64,000 bases of DNA, taken from positions 71,149,702-71,213,701 of the forward strand of contig NC_052135.2 in NCBI RefSeq assembly GCF_016086655.4. The letters run 5' to 3'. Positions 47,901 to 59,451 of the stretch are shown here, piece by piece (within the stretch, counting starts at the first letter, position 1; the number at the start of each line of letters is the position of its first letter). A model generated the notes under the pieces. The model had not been told where the DNA came from and ran no database searches. It saw only the letters and a program-made list of their open reading frames with translations. A program made the position numbers and the translations under genes. The DNA is from Lepeophtheirus salmonis (taxonomy: Eukaryota; Arthropoda; Copepoda; Siphonostomatoida; Caligidae).

Positions 47901-50900
47901 TCAAAATGAATAATTTTTGGTTTACCTAAGTAAAAGATATACGCACTGACAATTTTTTTTGTATATATTAGACAAATCATATGATTGTGACATGCTATGA
48001 AAATCAACTATATTTTCAATTATAGCCACAAATCCTGAATGAAAAAGACAGTTCAGGGAAAAATGCTCTTCACTACTGTTCCGGAAATCAAAATATTAAT
48101 AGCATTGATCAAATTCTCTCGGCTGATCCCAGTCTCATTAGCCAAAAAGATGACGAGGGCTATACACCTCTTCATCTCGCTGTTATTTCTGGAAATAAAG
48201 CAATTGTAAAGTACTTATTATCCAAAGGTGCTGACGTCGATGCAGTGGATGATGAACTACACTCTTCTGTTCATTGGGCCACAGGTATATCCTTGATCTG
48301 AATTTTTCGATTTGAATAATCAATTATCAACCATTATTTTAAACAGTTTGTGGAGAAGTTGATTGTTTGGAGATTTTAATTCAAGAAGGAGCAAAGACTG
48401 CAACTCCTGATATCTATGGTGCCTATCCAGTACATTATTCAGCACAAATTTGTGGGAAATCTTCGGATGCAGGGGCAGACTTACGGAGAGGACTCATTGG
48501 TATACAATATAGACATAATGCATGTACCTATTGATGTTCCAACTAATACATTTTTTGTTATTGCTTTCTTTGGATGACTCAGTCCTTAAAAGACTGATCA
48601 AGTTTGGAGTTGATGTCAATGTCAAAGACAGGGATGGAAGACAGCCTTTAATGTGGGCTGCCAGCTCTGGTAATTACAACTAATTTTAATTACATGAAAC
48701 ATGAATGCATATTACCAATAATCTTTATAATTATTAGGGAGCTCGGATGCTATTCTTTGTCTTGTTAATGCGGGTGCAAATGTTTATGAGACAGACAAAG
48801 ATGGACTCACACCCCTACACTGCACAGCTTCAAGAGGCCATCGAGATTGTGTCGAAGCACTCGTTGGTCTTTGTGGCGCAGATGTGTCTATTCAAGATTA
48901 TAATGGTTGCACTCCTTTGTTTTATTCCGTTACTCTAGGGCATTTAGACTGTACACGACTCTTGCTCGATTATGGCTCAGATCCAAATGTTCAAGACAAA
49001 AAAGGAAGAACGTAAGTACATTTTCATAATTCAAAGTGAGATGAGATTATGTTTAATTTGTGTTTTTAGATCAGCGCATTGCGGTGCTGCCAAGGGACAA
49101 TTAGAGACATTAAAATTATTGAATAAATCTAATGGTAATTTATGGCTCAAAAATATACGGGGAGATTATCCATTCCATGATGCTATTGGATCAGGAAGAA
49201 AGGAATTAATTCGTTGGTTATTGAATCAAAAACCCGAAGCAATTGACTGCTGCAACAATGAAGGTAGAGGTGCGCTGCATATAGCCGCTATGAATAACAA
49301 TGTTGAGGTTTGCAAGGTACTCTTGATAGCTAGACTGTGATGAAAACTATTCATCATAACGGAAGATGGGAAAAGAGTCGAAATCCTGGCAAAATTAAAT
49401 TTAAAAAGAACTAAAAAACATGTCATTAAGCTGTGAGATATTAGTACGCTTATTAAATAGTATTCTGTATCTTAAAAGCAAGCATAGAACACTTTAGTTT
49501 ATAGTAATCTTTGTCAAAAAATAAGTCTTCTCTCAAAGTTACCGTTTTATTTATGACGTTCTCAACGGGATGTCGACCTTTTTCTCATCTCTAATTATAA
49601 TTTTTTATACATGCATATGTCATTTACAATGTTATAGATCTTGATCGACAATTATGCTGATATCAATATCATAATGCGCAATTCGAAGGGGGATCTTCTA
49701 ACTCCATTAGATGCCGCTCATACTAAAGGAAACAAGGGATGTGCCAAATATATAAAACTTCATGGAGGTTTATCTTCAACAAAACTTGCAAATAAGGACA
49801 CTCTTCATAAAGCCTTGACGTTGGGTCTAGCTAAAGAGAAGGAAACTACTTTATCTCCAGAGGTAGATACTCAATATTTGCGTAAAAGATACAAGGCGTC
49901 CACACAGGAGAGCTGGAGGGGCTGTAGCCCCCCCCCCCAAATTAAACATTTTTTGATTCTGACAAGAAAATTTAATATTTAAATTTTTTTTTCCAAAAAA
50001 TTTAATTGTCTGTGAATAGCTTTGGATTTTTGAAATTTTAATATTTGAAACTAAATTTTAGAAATGTTTTTCAAACAGCTCTGGATTTTCGATTTTTTTT
50101 TAAATAGCTTTTGATTTTTGAAAAATTTTGTACGAAAAATTTAGCATTAATTTTTTTTTAAATTTTATATATGAAATTAAATTTTAGAATTTTTTTCCCG
50201 GAAAAAATTCAGTTTTTTCTGAATAGCTCTGGATTTTGGAATTTTTTTTTCAGGAAAATTTAATTTTTCAAATTTTTTTCTTCAAAAAAATTTCACAAAC
50301 CATATATATATCAAATAATACTTTTTATCAGAAACACGATATAATTTTTTGAGAAAAAAATAATAATGAAAACAACTTCTTAAGACTCTAAAAAAAAAAA
50401 AAAAAACCCAAAAAAATTCAACGAACGGCCTTGATTTGGCAGAATATTAAAGAATTATTCAATATTAATTCGGGATTAAAATTTTGTTAAAAATAGAATT
50501 ACACACATTTTGTTGACCTTTTAAAAAAAAAAAAAATACTTATTTTGAATAGGAATTTTTCTTTAAGTCACTTTTTTATGATTTTTTTTTTTAAAGACAA
50601 TTTAATTAATTTTTTTTTCTCTTTGATTTCTGTTTTTTTTAAATTTAGCAAATAATTTTTTTCCCCTTCCCTAATTTTGGGAGGATAATTCCCTCTCCTT
50701 TCCTACGTCTACAATATACAATGATCAAGAGATAAGCTTAAATATTATTTTCATTTCTGATAGGATTTAGTTCCTGATCGCCATCGTCCAGAGAGTACAA
50801 CTTTGGAATGTACTGCTGATGACTATCTCCAACCCATTTACAAACAACCAAAAGGACACGATCAAACACTTATAGATAATGACCAAGATCAAATTTATGA

Positions 50901-53900
50901 ATTTTCTAAAGACGATGACCTCCCTGATCACCTCATTCATCCTGCATATGATTATAATTCCGAGAATGACCACAATGAACTCTCCTCTCCATCAGTAATA
51001 GAAAGTTTATTAACGCATGTTGACGAGGACCATATAGTGGAGAATGCCACTAGCCCAAGGGAAAAAGCTACAACTCAAAGAGCAGATTCTGTAACTTTGG
51101 ATGTCAAAGAATCAGGATCTGAATCCCCTATTACTGTACTCCAGCTGCCCATATCCAGCAATAAATCATCCATTCCCCTTCCAGAAATGAATCCAATTCA
51201 TACTCAAACGGAGAATTTGTATGAAAATGTTACAAAAGAAACTCAAGTATGTATCTGGGGTTTTTCAGACATTTCTTTCCTAGTTACAAATTTAGCAGAA
51301 AAAACAAACAAAGGAGTTTGCGCCCAATTTTATGGATTTGAATGATATTTACAGAAGAGTGAGCAAAATGTATGGGATCTAATTTTCATACGTTTAAATT
51401 TTTTGAATTCAATTTACTCTAGTGCAAGTCTTATGAACCTTTAAAGTTTACTCCAACATTCACATAAAATATATCCAAGAAGCATATGCAATTACGGAAA
51501 AGAGGTTCTTTATACACTAACATGTTTGCACAGCGTTTGAACGTCTATATGTTAGTTTTATTTACTCATTCATCGACTCCTTTTGTCACTACTATTTTTT
51601 TCGAGTGCAGATACTTAGCGGAATGACATTTTATCGAAAAGAGTATAAGTATTTTGAGTTTCATTCATGTTACTCCAATTTAAAAAAATGAAATATTTAA
51701 ATATTTGCCACGAATGGTAATGATTAAGTGTTCATTGATTGTTAATTATTTAAGTCAATTCATTCTGAGTATACAGGGTAGGACAGCAAAACGTGGACTG
51801 TTAATTAATGTTTATTTTCTCATTACTATGAAAAGGTTTAGTGATTATTTTTTGATATCCTGTTTCCGTCGTCCTTTTTAATTAAGCAAACTACACTAAT
51901 AATTCAATCTTTTCATCATCATGAGTGAGCAACAACCAAAAAAGGCATCGCATCTCTGATCTCCTAGATGTTGGAGTTGATGTGATGAAGATTATGGACA
52001 TTTTTATGTGTTCTGAGAGCCTGATTTTTAAGTTGGCCAGGGGGGGAAAAAACCGGTGAAGACCTTTCCAGGATGTCAAGACGTGGAATTCATAATTTAA
52101 AGAGGGATTCGATGTTCTTGTTAAGTTTGTAGAAGAAAATAAAGAAATATCCTACTAAGTCGATGAATTGCCTAGCCAAGGAGGGCTATAAAACACAGCT
52201 TAGGATTAATTTCCTTGACAAAGACGCCACCCCACCTTTTGACAGAGGGCATGAAAGCTAGGAGGTTCGAGAGGTGCAAGGAAATCATCACATAGATAAA
52301 AACAAATGGGTCAATTGCGAAAATTATATCGAACAAGAAGATTTTCACAGTTGATCAATTTCACAACCGCCGGAACAACCGCTGGCTTCTGGAAATAAAA
52401 GAAGAGATCCAAGGGGTTTACCATACCAAATAGCCAGCCTAAACAATGTTCCTCGGTGTAGTGGCCTCTGACGGAAAGAAGATGCCTCCGTTATTTTTCA
52501 AGGCTGGACAGAAAATCGGCCAGGAGGCCTACTATAACGTGCTTAGGTACACCATCTTGCCATGGCTAAAGACGAGCTACCCGGAGTATAACTCCGTGTG
52601 GACTCAGGACGAAGCCCCATCTCACACGTCTGCCAAGTCCCAAAAGTTTTGTGCAGAAAACATGTCTCGATTTTGCTCCAAAAGAGATATGGTCCCTTCC
52701 TCACCAGATTTGAACCCACTGTACTTTTCTATATGTGGCACTTTGGAGAAGGAAACTAACAGGACCTAACACCCAAATATGGACTAAATGAAGTCCTCCA
52801 TAATGGCTGCATGGGGCAACTTGTCAGAGACGTTTGTCATCAACAACAGGTGACGTTTAAAGGCTGTGATTAATAATAAAGGTGGGCTTATTGACTGACA
52901 AAAGTTTTGCAAAAACCATATCTACACGTTTTGTTAACAATATTTTTTGCTTATTATTAAAAATATAAAATTATTGATGTATTTCTAAATCCATCTCTTC
53001 GAGTCCACGTTTTGCTGCCCTACCCTGTACATCAACATTTGGCTCAAACCGCTATTAGAAGCACTGTTAGAAAAAATCATGATAATTACCCAATAAATCA
53101 CGACGTTACGTCACCATCAGAAAAATCTACAGTGTATTTTGTTGTCTCCGGTCAATATTTGGATTTCTTTGGTAAATATTTTTCGTATTGCTGTTCGCAG
53201 GAGAATAGTGTAAGTTTACCGTCTAATGACAAACACATCTTGATAATTATAGAGTCAGAGACGATAATTAATTAATGAACACTTAATCATTGCAGTTTGT
53301 GGCAAATAATTAAGCATTTTGTCATTTAAAATTGGAGAAACTTGAATGAAAATCATAATTACATAGTATTGTAGCAAGAATCATCATAAAATATATTGTT
53401 TTTCTGCCAAAGTGTCCATTCTCATATTTTAAACCTTAAGGTATCTCCTCTCTTTAAAAAGGATATGAAGTTCTAGACATTCTCGAATTCCATAAAAAAG
53501 GTTAAAATAAAACTTCAACAGCTGAAATAGAGCAATTAAGATAAAAGACCGATAAGGAACGGTCCTAGGACTTACAAAATTAATCAAGACTGGACTGATT
53601 GATCTTTTTAGTTTTATCAGACTGATCGAACACTAATAGTAGTTGTTTGCTCAGCGTTTTAATATTAGAAATTAATATATATCAATAAACAGCCTTTTAA
53701 AAGCTCGACATACTTTAAACTAAAGGACTCTAGGCAAATAGTGGACCGGAGGTAGGATTTAGTAGTTGTCAACTATGATTGGCTTAAAATTAGAAGCTGC
53801 TACATGTTCCTCCAGACACTCAGCCACTTAGGGCAACTACGTCACAACAATAACACGATGTTATAGGTCGGTGTTAGGAACATAGTCTTCCTTGTCTTTT

Positions 53901-56900
53901 GATTGAATTGTTTATTTTTCCCTTAACTACTCTTCCCCTAGAGTCCTTTACTTTAAATTAGTTAAGTATAGGTATACATTTGATTTTAAGTTTGATTGGG
54001 TGGATCAAATTTTATCTTGGTCAAATCGAATGTATTTCTTTAGTTCTAAATCTCATCTCATATACAATATAAATATATAGAGAGAGAGATGAAGAAAATT
54101 TCCTATTTTTGGGATATTTCGATCTGAATTAGCAATAAAATGTATTCTATAAAATAAATGTTAGATTTAGAATTTATCTTATTGGCAACATGATGGAATA
54201 ATTAATTAATATAATTTTGTATTTATACAGTATTTTATTTTATAAACGTATATTTTTTTGAAGACTACGTTTTTCGATGACAATCAGAACGACGAAGAAA
54301 ATACCTCTAAAACAGATTCTGGGGAGAATGACGATAACTTTGGAGAAGAAGAAGGAGGCAAAAGACTTGAATTACCAGAAAAGGAAAACAATGCAACTAA
54401 AGAAGAAGAGAACAACGACTATGAAGCCTCAGAAAAAAATAATGAGTCCAACAACGACAACATTATTCCTGAGGAACATGATCCTTCAAAAGAGGAGGAT
54501 GCATTAAGAAACACCTCAGGTAGTAGAGAGGGTACTCAAAGATATGACGAACCATGTGAAGAAGAAGATAAATCTGTATCTCTGCGGGATGGAGACAGGG
54601 CATCAAGTATAATCGATGAGATATCAGATGACTCCACTAGAATTAATCAACCTACAATGGACGACTCGGGTATTGGTGGGGAAAGGTCACAAGATGAGGA
54701 CTCGCATTTAGATAGCAATTCATTTTTGAAGAAAAGTGAGTTACTTCATCTTTTTATTCTTGTATCTCTAACTGTGTTCATTCATAGAAGAATTCAGAAA
54801 AAGTTCCTTACTTAGAACTCCTCGACGCTTAAAACCAACTGGAAAACTCCTGATGACCATGCTTGAAGATTATGACAGGGACACAAACCATTCAGAATAT
54901 TATAGTGAGGATGAAAAAGTAGAAGATCCCCTCATTGGCCAAAGGTATACAACTTTATTTTGATCAAGTCGCGAGATATTTAAAAAGAGATGTGTACAAA
55001 ACAGGCTTCACATTAAAATATAAGGTATCTCTGAGAGATAGTATATCTGGTGATGATATTTGAATTAGTGATGCACCTATTGAATGTTTATAACAGTCCT
55101 CCGTCTCCCCATAATCATTATATTTGATAGTAAAGAAAAAAATTAAATTGCAATACCTATTTATTAATTGAATTTGCTCTGAATTGTCTGTGTGCCCTTT
55201 TCCCCAAGGAGATAAACACCCCAATTGCCCTTCATCTACCTAAATCCATCCGGCATTCGACCTCTAAAACTACACTTCTCTTCCTTTTTGTCTGTCAAGC
55301 AGGCAAACAAAAATATATGTATCTCTATGGTTGGAGCATGTTTATCAATTATTAAATACCCGTAATTTATAAACGTTCATGTCTGCATAGCCGCATTTTT
55401 AGTTATTAACATTACTAATTTAAACCTTCAAAATATAAAATACTTAGTTATAATTTAAGAAATCATGCAGATATCCTAGTGGCATCCATTTTGAAAAAAC
55501 TATGCTCCCAGTGGGATTACAATGTTTTCACATCTCTAGTCAAAATAATATTCTTTAAATTAATTTGACAATTTTACATTATTTATAGCTCATCGTCTTC
55601 AATTCATGGTGGAGACTTTCGCCCTAGTACAGTTCATGGAAGAAGTGATGTTCATTCGGATAGTGAGACTCGAAATAGAGGAGCATTTCATTTACATCGA
55701 CGACCTGTTAGAGAAAGCTATCGTTATCAAAATAAATTAAGATCATATCAAATAAAACCTCGTAAAGGATCAGCAATATCCATCACTCAAGCTGTCCAAA
55801 TGAGTCTTCGAAAGTATACATTTTGACTATAGAAAAGGAAAATATAGAGGAGTGAAAAGGGTTTACTTTGGTAGTTTGGCATAATTAGGAAGGATTAGAT
55901 CTAAAATATTATGCCTACGTCATAAATTTACCAGGGTAAAGGAGTAATTGCTATAATTTTAGAGGTACAGCAATATTCCGTGTAACTGGTGGTTACGTAG
56001 ATATGTAAATGATGAATTAGATTAAAAATGAAATCTGAGGAAGAAGCCAAACACTTGCTAGCTTCATAATATTTCCTTGACTATATGAAAAACTTTCATT
56101 TCGCATAATGTCACTTTTGAAATACCCCAAATGATATAATACTTTATCATTTCCTCAGAGATGTATGCCATTTTATCTTTCTTTTGCAGAATTAACCTTG
56201 TTTTAGTTCAATGGAGCATGAGAGTTGTTTACTTATAAGTTATATTAGTTTGTAAACAAAGCGACAGAGAGTTACGCCGTCTTGCGGCAAAATATACAAG
56301 TCCTTGAATGGTAATACTATTTACTATAAAATATAGGTGTATTTTACTCAGATAGAGGACTCTCTGAAAATTATTCGCAGCATGCCCCATTCTTTTTTTA
56401 AAGACAAGCTTAAGACTGTCACGCCACCTTAGGTTTTTTTTTAGCTTCTTCATCCCCTATTGAAAGGGTGAATACAAGGAGGGTACATAGTTACTTATAG
56501 CCCCTTAAACTTCGTTAGGTGCTAGGAGACAAACCAAAAAATTATTTTTGTATACAACTTAATTTCGAAAAAAATGATGACGTGGTCATCATTCACCCCC
56601 TTGAATCCTTGATCCGGACTACGCTGTAAATTCAAATTAAATTAACTAAGTATTATTATATATATATAAAAAGTTATGTCATCCATTGAACTAACTCCCT
56701 TTTTCAGGCGAAGTCAATGGATAAGTCTATAATCTCCTCTATATTTTTCTTACACTATAGCTTAACTAGTCATCATTTGAAATACTCATTAATATATCTT
56801 TCTCGATTTTAAAAGGTATAAAATGGAGCGTAGAATATTTCAGGATCTTTTGGAGTTAAAGCGTCTTCAAATACGAGCTGGAAGAGCAAACGAACATGTT

Positions 56901-59348
56901 CTTGTAAAGAGGCTTTCAGATAATTATAATAAGAGTATCCAGGATTTGGGAGGGCTAAAGAAGCATGATGGACCTTTTACATTTAAAGAATTTGAAAAAT
57001 ACTTATATGGTAAATGATTTGAGTTTCATTATAAATCTAGATTTTAAATAACTACCCTTATCACATAATATGTACGCCATAACTACTCAAAATCATTATT
57101 TTTTTAACATAATTCATATTTCCAATAACCAAATTTTACTGCTATTATATGGATCAGGTCAATTAAGGTCAACTCAGTATGGTCGTCCAAGTTCGCTGCC
57201 ATTTTTATACTCTAAATTTGGTGATACTGATAGTAATCAAGCTGGGAGAAGTATTCAGAATCCGAGACCTAATCGTATGTTTTTTAATAAAGTATATGCA
57301 TTTGTATGCCATCATTGCCCAAGAGACAAAATGGGACCTCCTAATTATATTAACCCTATCGCACGCTAATCCTCTTAAATTGAATAGCTTAAATTTATTC
57401 CCATCTGTAAATTGTATATATAATTATGCAATATAGGTACATGCTTAGTAGATCAAGTTATGTTTAAAAATAAGCTACACCCGTATATCATATAAATTTA
57501 TATGTAGTAGTAATCAAGATACGAATTTATGTAACTTGATCTTCAAATGAACATAACTCCATGTATAAATATTAATATTTAATCATTATAACCATTTATG
57601 GAATTTAATATAGCTCTTTTTTTAACCTTTGCATGTATTTTAAGCAATTTATCTAGAAGTACTCGATACTCCAAACTTTATTGTATATATCCCAAAAAAT
57701 TAGTGATATAAATGAAAAGTTATTATAATTTATATTTAAAAAATCAAACTATGTACTATAAATTTTTTGTTTATTCTTAAAATCTAACTCTCCTCTATTA
57801 AATAGCAAATTTAGTTATGCGTATAGCCCTGAACTTCATTCTTTTTCTTATTGTAAAACTAATGACATGATATTCTTGTAAATATTTGAGGTCAGAACTT
57901 GGGCTCTATATGGACTTGAGTCCATATTTTAAAGACTTGTAACTCAACTTGATCTCACAATCAAAGACTCGATACTTGTCATGGACTTAAAAGCTAGTAT
58001 ATACTAAACTCAAGAATACCCTTAAAACTATGGATCCAATATTATAATTATGGAATTAAAATAAATAAACACAAGACAAGTTTGAGGACTCGATAAAAAT
58101 ATTCAAGGACTCGATGAAAAAATTCAAAGACTTGAGACTAGACTTGGATTTGTAGTTTAAGGATTTTTCAACCTCTGGTAAAAATACTATTCTAAATGAA
58201 TGCAAAATCATTTTTTTAAAATTAATTATGGTTTGTACATATATATGATAACTATAATCCCGATATTCTAAGTTATGTTACTTTAATTCAATAATCCATA
58301 CTTGAGTCTTTAGCTTACATATTATGTATGTATGTCATAAAATAGCTACAATACTTCTAAATTAGCATATTTTTAGGGATACACTGACCTAATTCCTACG
58401 CTGTTCTCTTTAAATGCTTATATCTAATTATAATTATCTAATATTTAAGTTTAAATCACCAAATGTAAAAATATGTGAATATTGCATTTGATTGTAACAA
58501 AATCTATTAAAAATCCCTGTGACCCCGAATTTTTAAATTTAGATCATTTACGTCGTATACAAGAATCGCACGCTAAATTAATACCTAAAGTTTGCAAGAC
58601 TCGAGATGATATTGAGCGTTTGTACCGAACCTTACGTGCACATGGTATCGATTCCTCCTCTCTTCGACATTCCTTTGAAAGTTGTAGTTTGGGATCTCCA
58701 AGTGTTCACCCTGCCGATTGCACACACCTGTCACATAGATGTCATCATGCAGCTCACGCTTATTCGGGTATACCCTGTTTCAGTAAGTTACTCTAAAATA
58801 TTGCTCAATTTTTGGAGATCACGATCAGTACCACCTTCATGCTAGGTACAGTTATATTTTCAAATATATATCCCCCAAATATTGATTAATAGTCTACCAT
58901 CAACCTTAATAACAATTAATTAATTATCAAAGCAAAACTGGACAATTTATATTGCATGTGAACGAATAATTTCCCACCTTTTTGATTTAAATTTGTCTGC
59001 CACGTCCATGTAACGATAAATATATACTCATATTTAACTACAAAATCCAATATTGTTAATAAAATACGGAAATTTATGGTCCAATATTAATTTTAACTTG
59101 TTCTTTTAGGAAAATCAAAGCAAAAAAGCATCATTCTTCCAAAAATAGATGACGGACATACTCACAGTTTATTAGCGTCAACTCGAATAAGAAAGTATGA
59201 TCCTAATGAACCTCTTACAATAGAATTAACCCATGGAACGCAAAAACAATGTGTTAAACTACCAACTGACAGTCTAGAAAAATCCACAAAATACTATGTC
59301 ACACTAACAGTGGATCCGAAAAGAACAAAAAAAATTGTAAACCTTTAA
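35971..59348 (+). CDS. Large ankyrin-repeat protein, 15 exons
   Basis: Exons: 35971-36366, 48026-48284, 48347-48499, 48583-48669, 48738-49011, 49070-49316, 49638-49881, 50771-51246, 54264-54735, 54788-54944, 55589-55813, 56816-57009, 57158-57274, 58543-58782, 59110-59348. All phases agree; the sum is 3,780 nt, 1,259 aa. Residues 1-132 are acidic and end REHCSSRQGKCRC. Ankyrin repeats fill about 135-540 (EGYTPLHLAVISG, DGLTPLHCTASRGH, GCTPLFYSVTLGHLDC, LLTPLDAAHTKGNKGC). Then come a long acidic Ser/Glu-rich disordered part, an RS/basic part, a helical ERRIFQDLLELKRLQ segment and a C-terminal domain with PLTIELTHGTQKQCVKLP. Probably a cytoplasmic scaffold; I cannot name the orthologue, and inversin/diversin do not match past the repeats. 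Exon 1 is linked only by phase, composition and orientation across 11.7 kb and is the least certain part; the rest is firm. Confidence 0.85.
37182..37580 (+). repeat. MITE family A, full-length reference copy
   Basis: 399 bp with inverted ends CAGGGGCGTCTGCA and, on the other strand, CAGGGGCGACCACACGGG. The core is AT-rich with alternating AAATTTTTTG and GAAAAAATTAA blocks, then GGAGGCAACAAGCCCTCC near the right end. CAGGGGCG ends resemble non-autonomous hAT elements. The 8-bp flanks (ATGACATT and ACACTTCA) do not match, so a target-site duplication is not shown. Confidence 0.75.
39121..39232 (+). repeat. Tandem repeat, about 32-bp unit, four copies
   Basis: Unit TGAGACTGAAAAAAATCGGT followed by CCATAAAT, becoming less regular to the right. 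The GGTCC/GGACC and GACTG words recall MITE-B, so it may be a worn, expanded piece of that family. Confidence 0.7.
39485..39505. repeat. Perfect 9-bp hairpin
   Basis: TAGGGGCTT, a 3-base loop GCA, then AAGCCCCTA. It may belong to the adjacent Helitron-like or other element; no T tract follows. Confidence 0.7.
39883..39914 (-). mobile_element. Helitron-like 3' terminus (candidate)
   Basis: On the minus strand the sequence reads TACCGGGCAACGCTGGTT and, 10 nt later, CTCTAGT. A CCGG-GCAACG-CxGG hairpin followed by CTAG and T is the form of Helitron 3' ends. The body would lie to the right, where the degenerate repeats at 40085-40525 occur. Confidence 0.45.
40085..40525. repeat. Degenerate tandem repeat block, about 100-bp unit
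   Basis: About four diverged units share GAGCATCAAAGAACCC, TTCTAATATCCCAAATACA and a CAGGTAAAGTA-like end. It is richer in G+C than its surroundings and could be the internal minisatellite of a Helitron-like element. Confidence 0.6.
42536..42645. repeat. MITE family B, partial copy
   Basis: It contains GGTCCTTCAGACTGTCAGTA, TTGACGTCATCAAGAACG and CTGAACTGGATCGGACTGAG in the family order. Both ends are missing. Confidence 0.55.
42670..42752 (-). repeat. tRNA-derived SINE head 1
   Basis: On the minus strand: A box GTAGCTCAATGGAGAACG at 42747-42730 and B box TAGGTTCGATAC at 42690-42679, about 45 nt apart with a long middle part as in class II tRNAs. Both RNA polymerase III boxes look good. No obvious acceptor stem, so I call it a SINE head, not a tRNA gene. 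Confidence 0.65.
42850..42925 (-). repeat. tRNA-derived SINE head 2
   Basis: Minus strand: GGACGTAGCTCAGTGAAAAACG is a clear A box region; the B box is worn (TATTTCGAGT). Same strand as head 1. Confidence 0.5.
43151..43230 (+). repeat. tRNA-derived SINE head 3
   Basis: Plus strand: ACGTAGCTCAATGGAGAACG followed by AATTATTCTCTAGAACTGAA and CTCGGTCG, all shared with head 1 in inverted orientation; the B box is mutated (GTAGATTCACGCTC). Confidence 0.6.
43813..44122 (+). repeat. MITE family C, full-length copy
   Basis: 310 bp bounded by 26-bp inverted ends (TTGATAGAAATGCAAGGTTA and the reverse complement TTAATAGAAATATAAAGTTA, about five mismatches over 26 bp). Inside, a unit with GTACCGACTGCTGGGCAAGA, ACACGCAACCA and CTATGACGTCACTATTGCTG occurs twice in tandem. 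The GACGTCA words resemble CRE sites, but no regulatory role is shown. Confidence 0.75.
44174..44247 (+). repeat. Tandem repeat, about 25-bp unit, three copies
   Basis: Unit AGCATTGAATCATATAAAAT followed by ATTA; the third copy is slightly changed. Confidence 0.8.
46284..47479 (-). mobile_element. Full-length Tc1-like element with broken transposase
   Basis: 1,196 bp with matching ends CAGGGCCGTGCAGAATTATT and, inverted, CCGGGCCGTGCAAAATTATT, both flanked by TA (46282-46283 and 47480-47481). Minus-strand reading gives an N-terminal helix-turn-helix domain (IAALLRAGVPHNNIKEQVGA, then a second HTH with NRSIADMARKMGTSR), the first catalytic Asp in IIFSDEKTFTVD, the second in FQQDGAP, and the third in SLNPLDFSI. 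These lie in different frames, so the transposase is broken by several shifts. It sits in intron 1 of the ankyrin gene. Clean ends suggest that insertion was not very old. Confidence 0.9.
49882..50770 (+). other. Intron 7 of the ankyrin gene with MITE-A
   Basis: The donor C|GTAAAA at 49882 is followed after about 20 bp by a MITE-A copy. The rest is AT-rich with long A and T runs. The acceptor is at 50769-50770. Confidence 0.6.
49900..50300. repeat. MITE family A copy beside a splice donor
   Basis: It starts GTCCACACAGGAGAGCTGGA and then GGGGCTGTAGCC, followed by typical AT-rich blocks. The right end is unclear; a TTGGGAGGATAATTCCCTCT remnant near 50690 may be its far end or another copy. Confidence 0.6.
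51247..54263 (+). other. Intron 8 of the ankyrin gene
   Basis: It holds the mariner-like element at 51774-53027, a MITE-B-like patch near 53540-53640 and otherwise AT-rich sequence. No exon is supported. Confidence 0.5.
51774..53027 (+). mobile_element. Full-length mariner-like element, dead transposase
   Basis: 1,254 bp with ends CAGGGTAGGACAGCAAAACG and, inverted, CAGGGTAGGGCAGCAAAACG (one mismatch over about 26 bp), flanked by TA on both sides. Plus-strand reading gives the first catalytic Asp in IFTVDQFHNRRNN, the second in SVWTQDEAPSHTS and a third site, 37 residues later, in SPDLNPLYF, where Tyr replaces the expected Asp. The spacing suggests a DD37D-type (maT-like) family. The N-terminal part has many stops. 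It lies in intron 8 of the ankyrin gene, in the same orientation as the gene. Confidence 0.9.
54945..55588 (+). other. Intron 10 of the ankyrin gene
   Basis: AT-rich intron with GT-AG ends; nothing else seen. Confidence 0.6.
55814..56815 (+). other. Intron 11 of the ankyrin gene
   Basis: AT-rich intron; a 74-codon minus-strand frame near 56.3 kb has no recognisable domain and is probably chance. Confidence 0.6.
57275..58542 (+). other. Intron 13 of the ankyrin gene with repeats
   Basis: It includes a block of diverged GGACTCGAT/GACTTGAG words at 57895-58160 and a short palindrome (TATGGACT, TG, AGTCCATA). The acceptor TAAATTTAG at 58542 is A-rich but keeps the phase. Confidence 0.55.
57895..58160. 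repeat. Degenerate ACTTGGACTC-type repeat
   Basis: Repeats of about 25 bp with TCAAGGACTCGATGAAAAAA-like units and many GGACTTGAG/ACTCGAT words. Similar words occur near 34.7 and 44.85 kb. Confidence 0.5.
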
Positions 59349-59355
59349 TTTAAAA

Positions 59356-59361
59356 TTTATT
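59356..59361 (-). terminator. Polyadenylation signal of CBS
   Basis: AATAAA on the minus strand, about 90 nt beyond the CBS stop codon and only 8 nt beyond the stop of the convergent ankyrin gene. If used, the two mature transcripts overlap at their 3' ends. Confidence 0.55.
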
Positions 59362-59451
59362 GTAACTAAAAAGAATGAAAAATAGGAATCGTTTAAAGAT
59401 TAATACAGGGTAAAATGCAGATTAAAACCAAAATATCATGATAAATTGTAT

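Larger units (their letters stand above)
36367..48025 (+). other. Intron 1 of the ankyrin gene, repeat-filled
   Basis: 11.66 kb without exons that I can support. It holds a full MITE-A (37182-37580), short tandem repeats, a perfect hairpin, a Helitron-like end, a degenerate repeat block at 40.1-40.5 kb, three SINE heads, MITE-C and a full-length Tc1-like element. Open frames of 60-93 codons near 41.3-42.1 kb have no recognisable domain. Confidence 0.5.
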
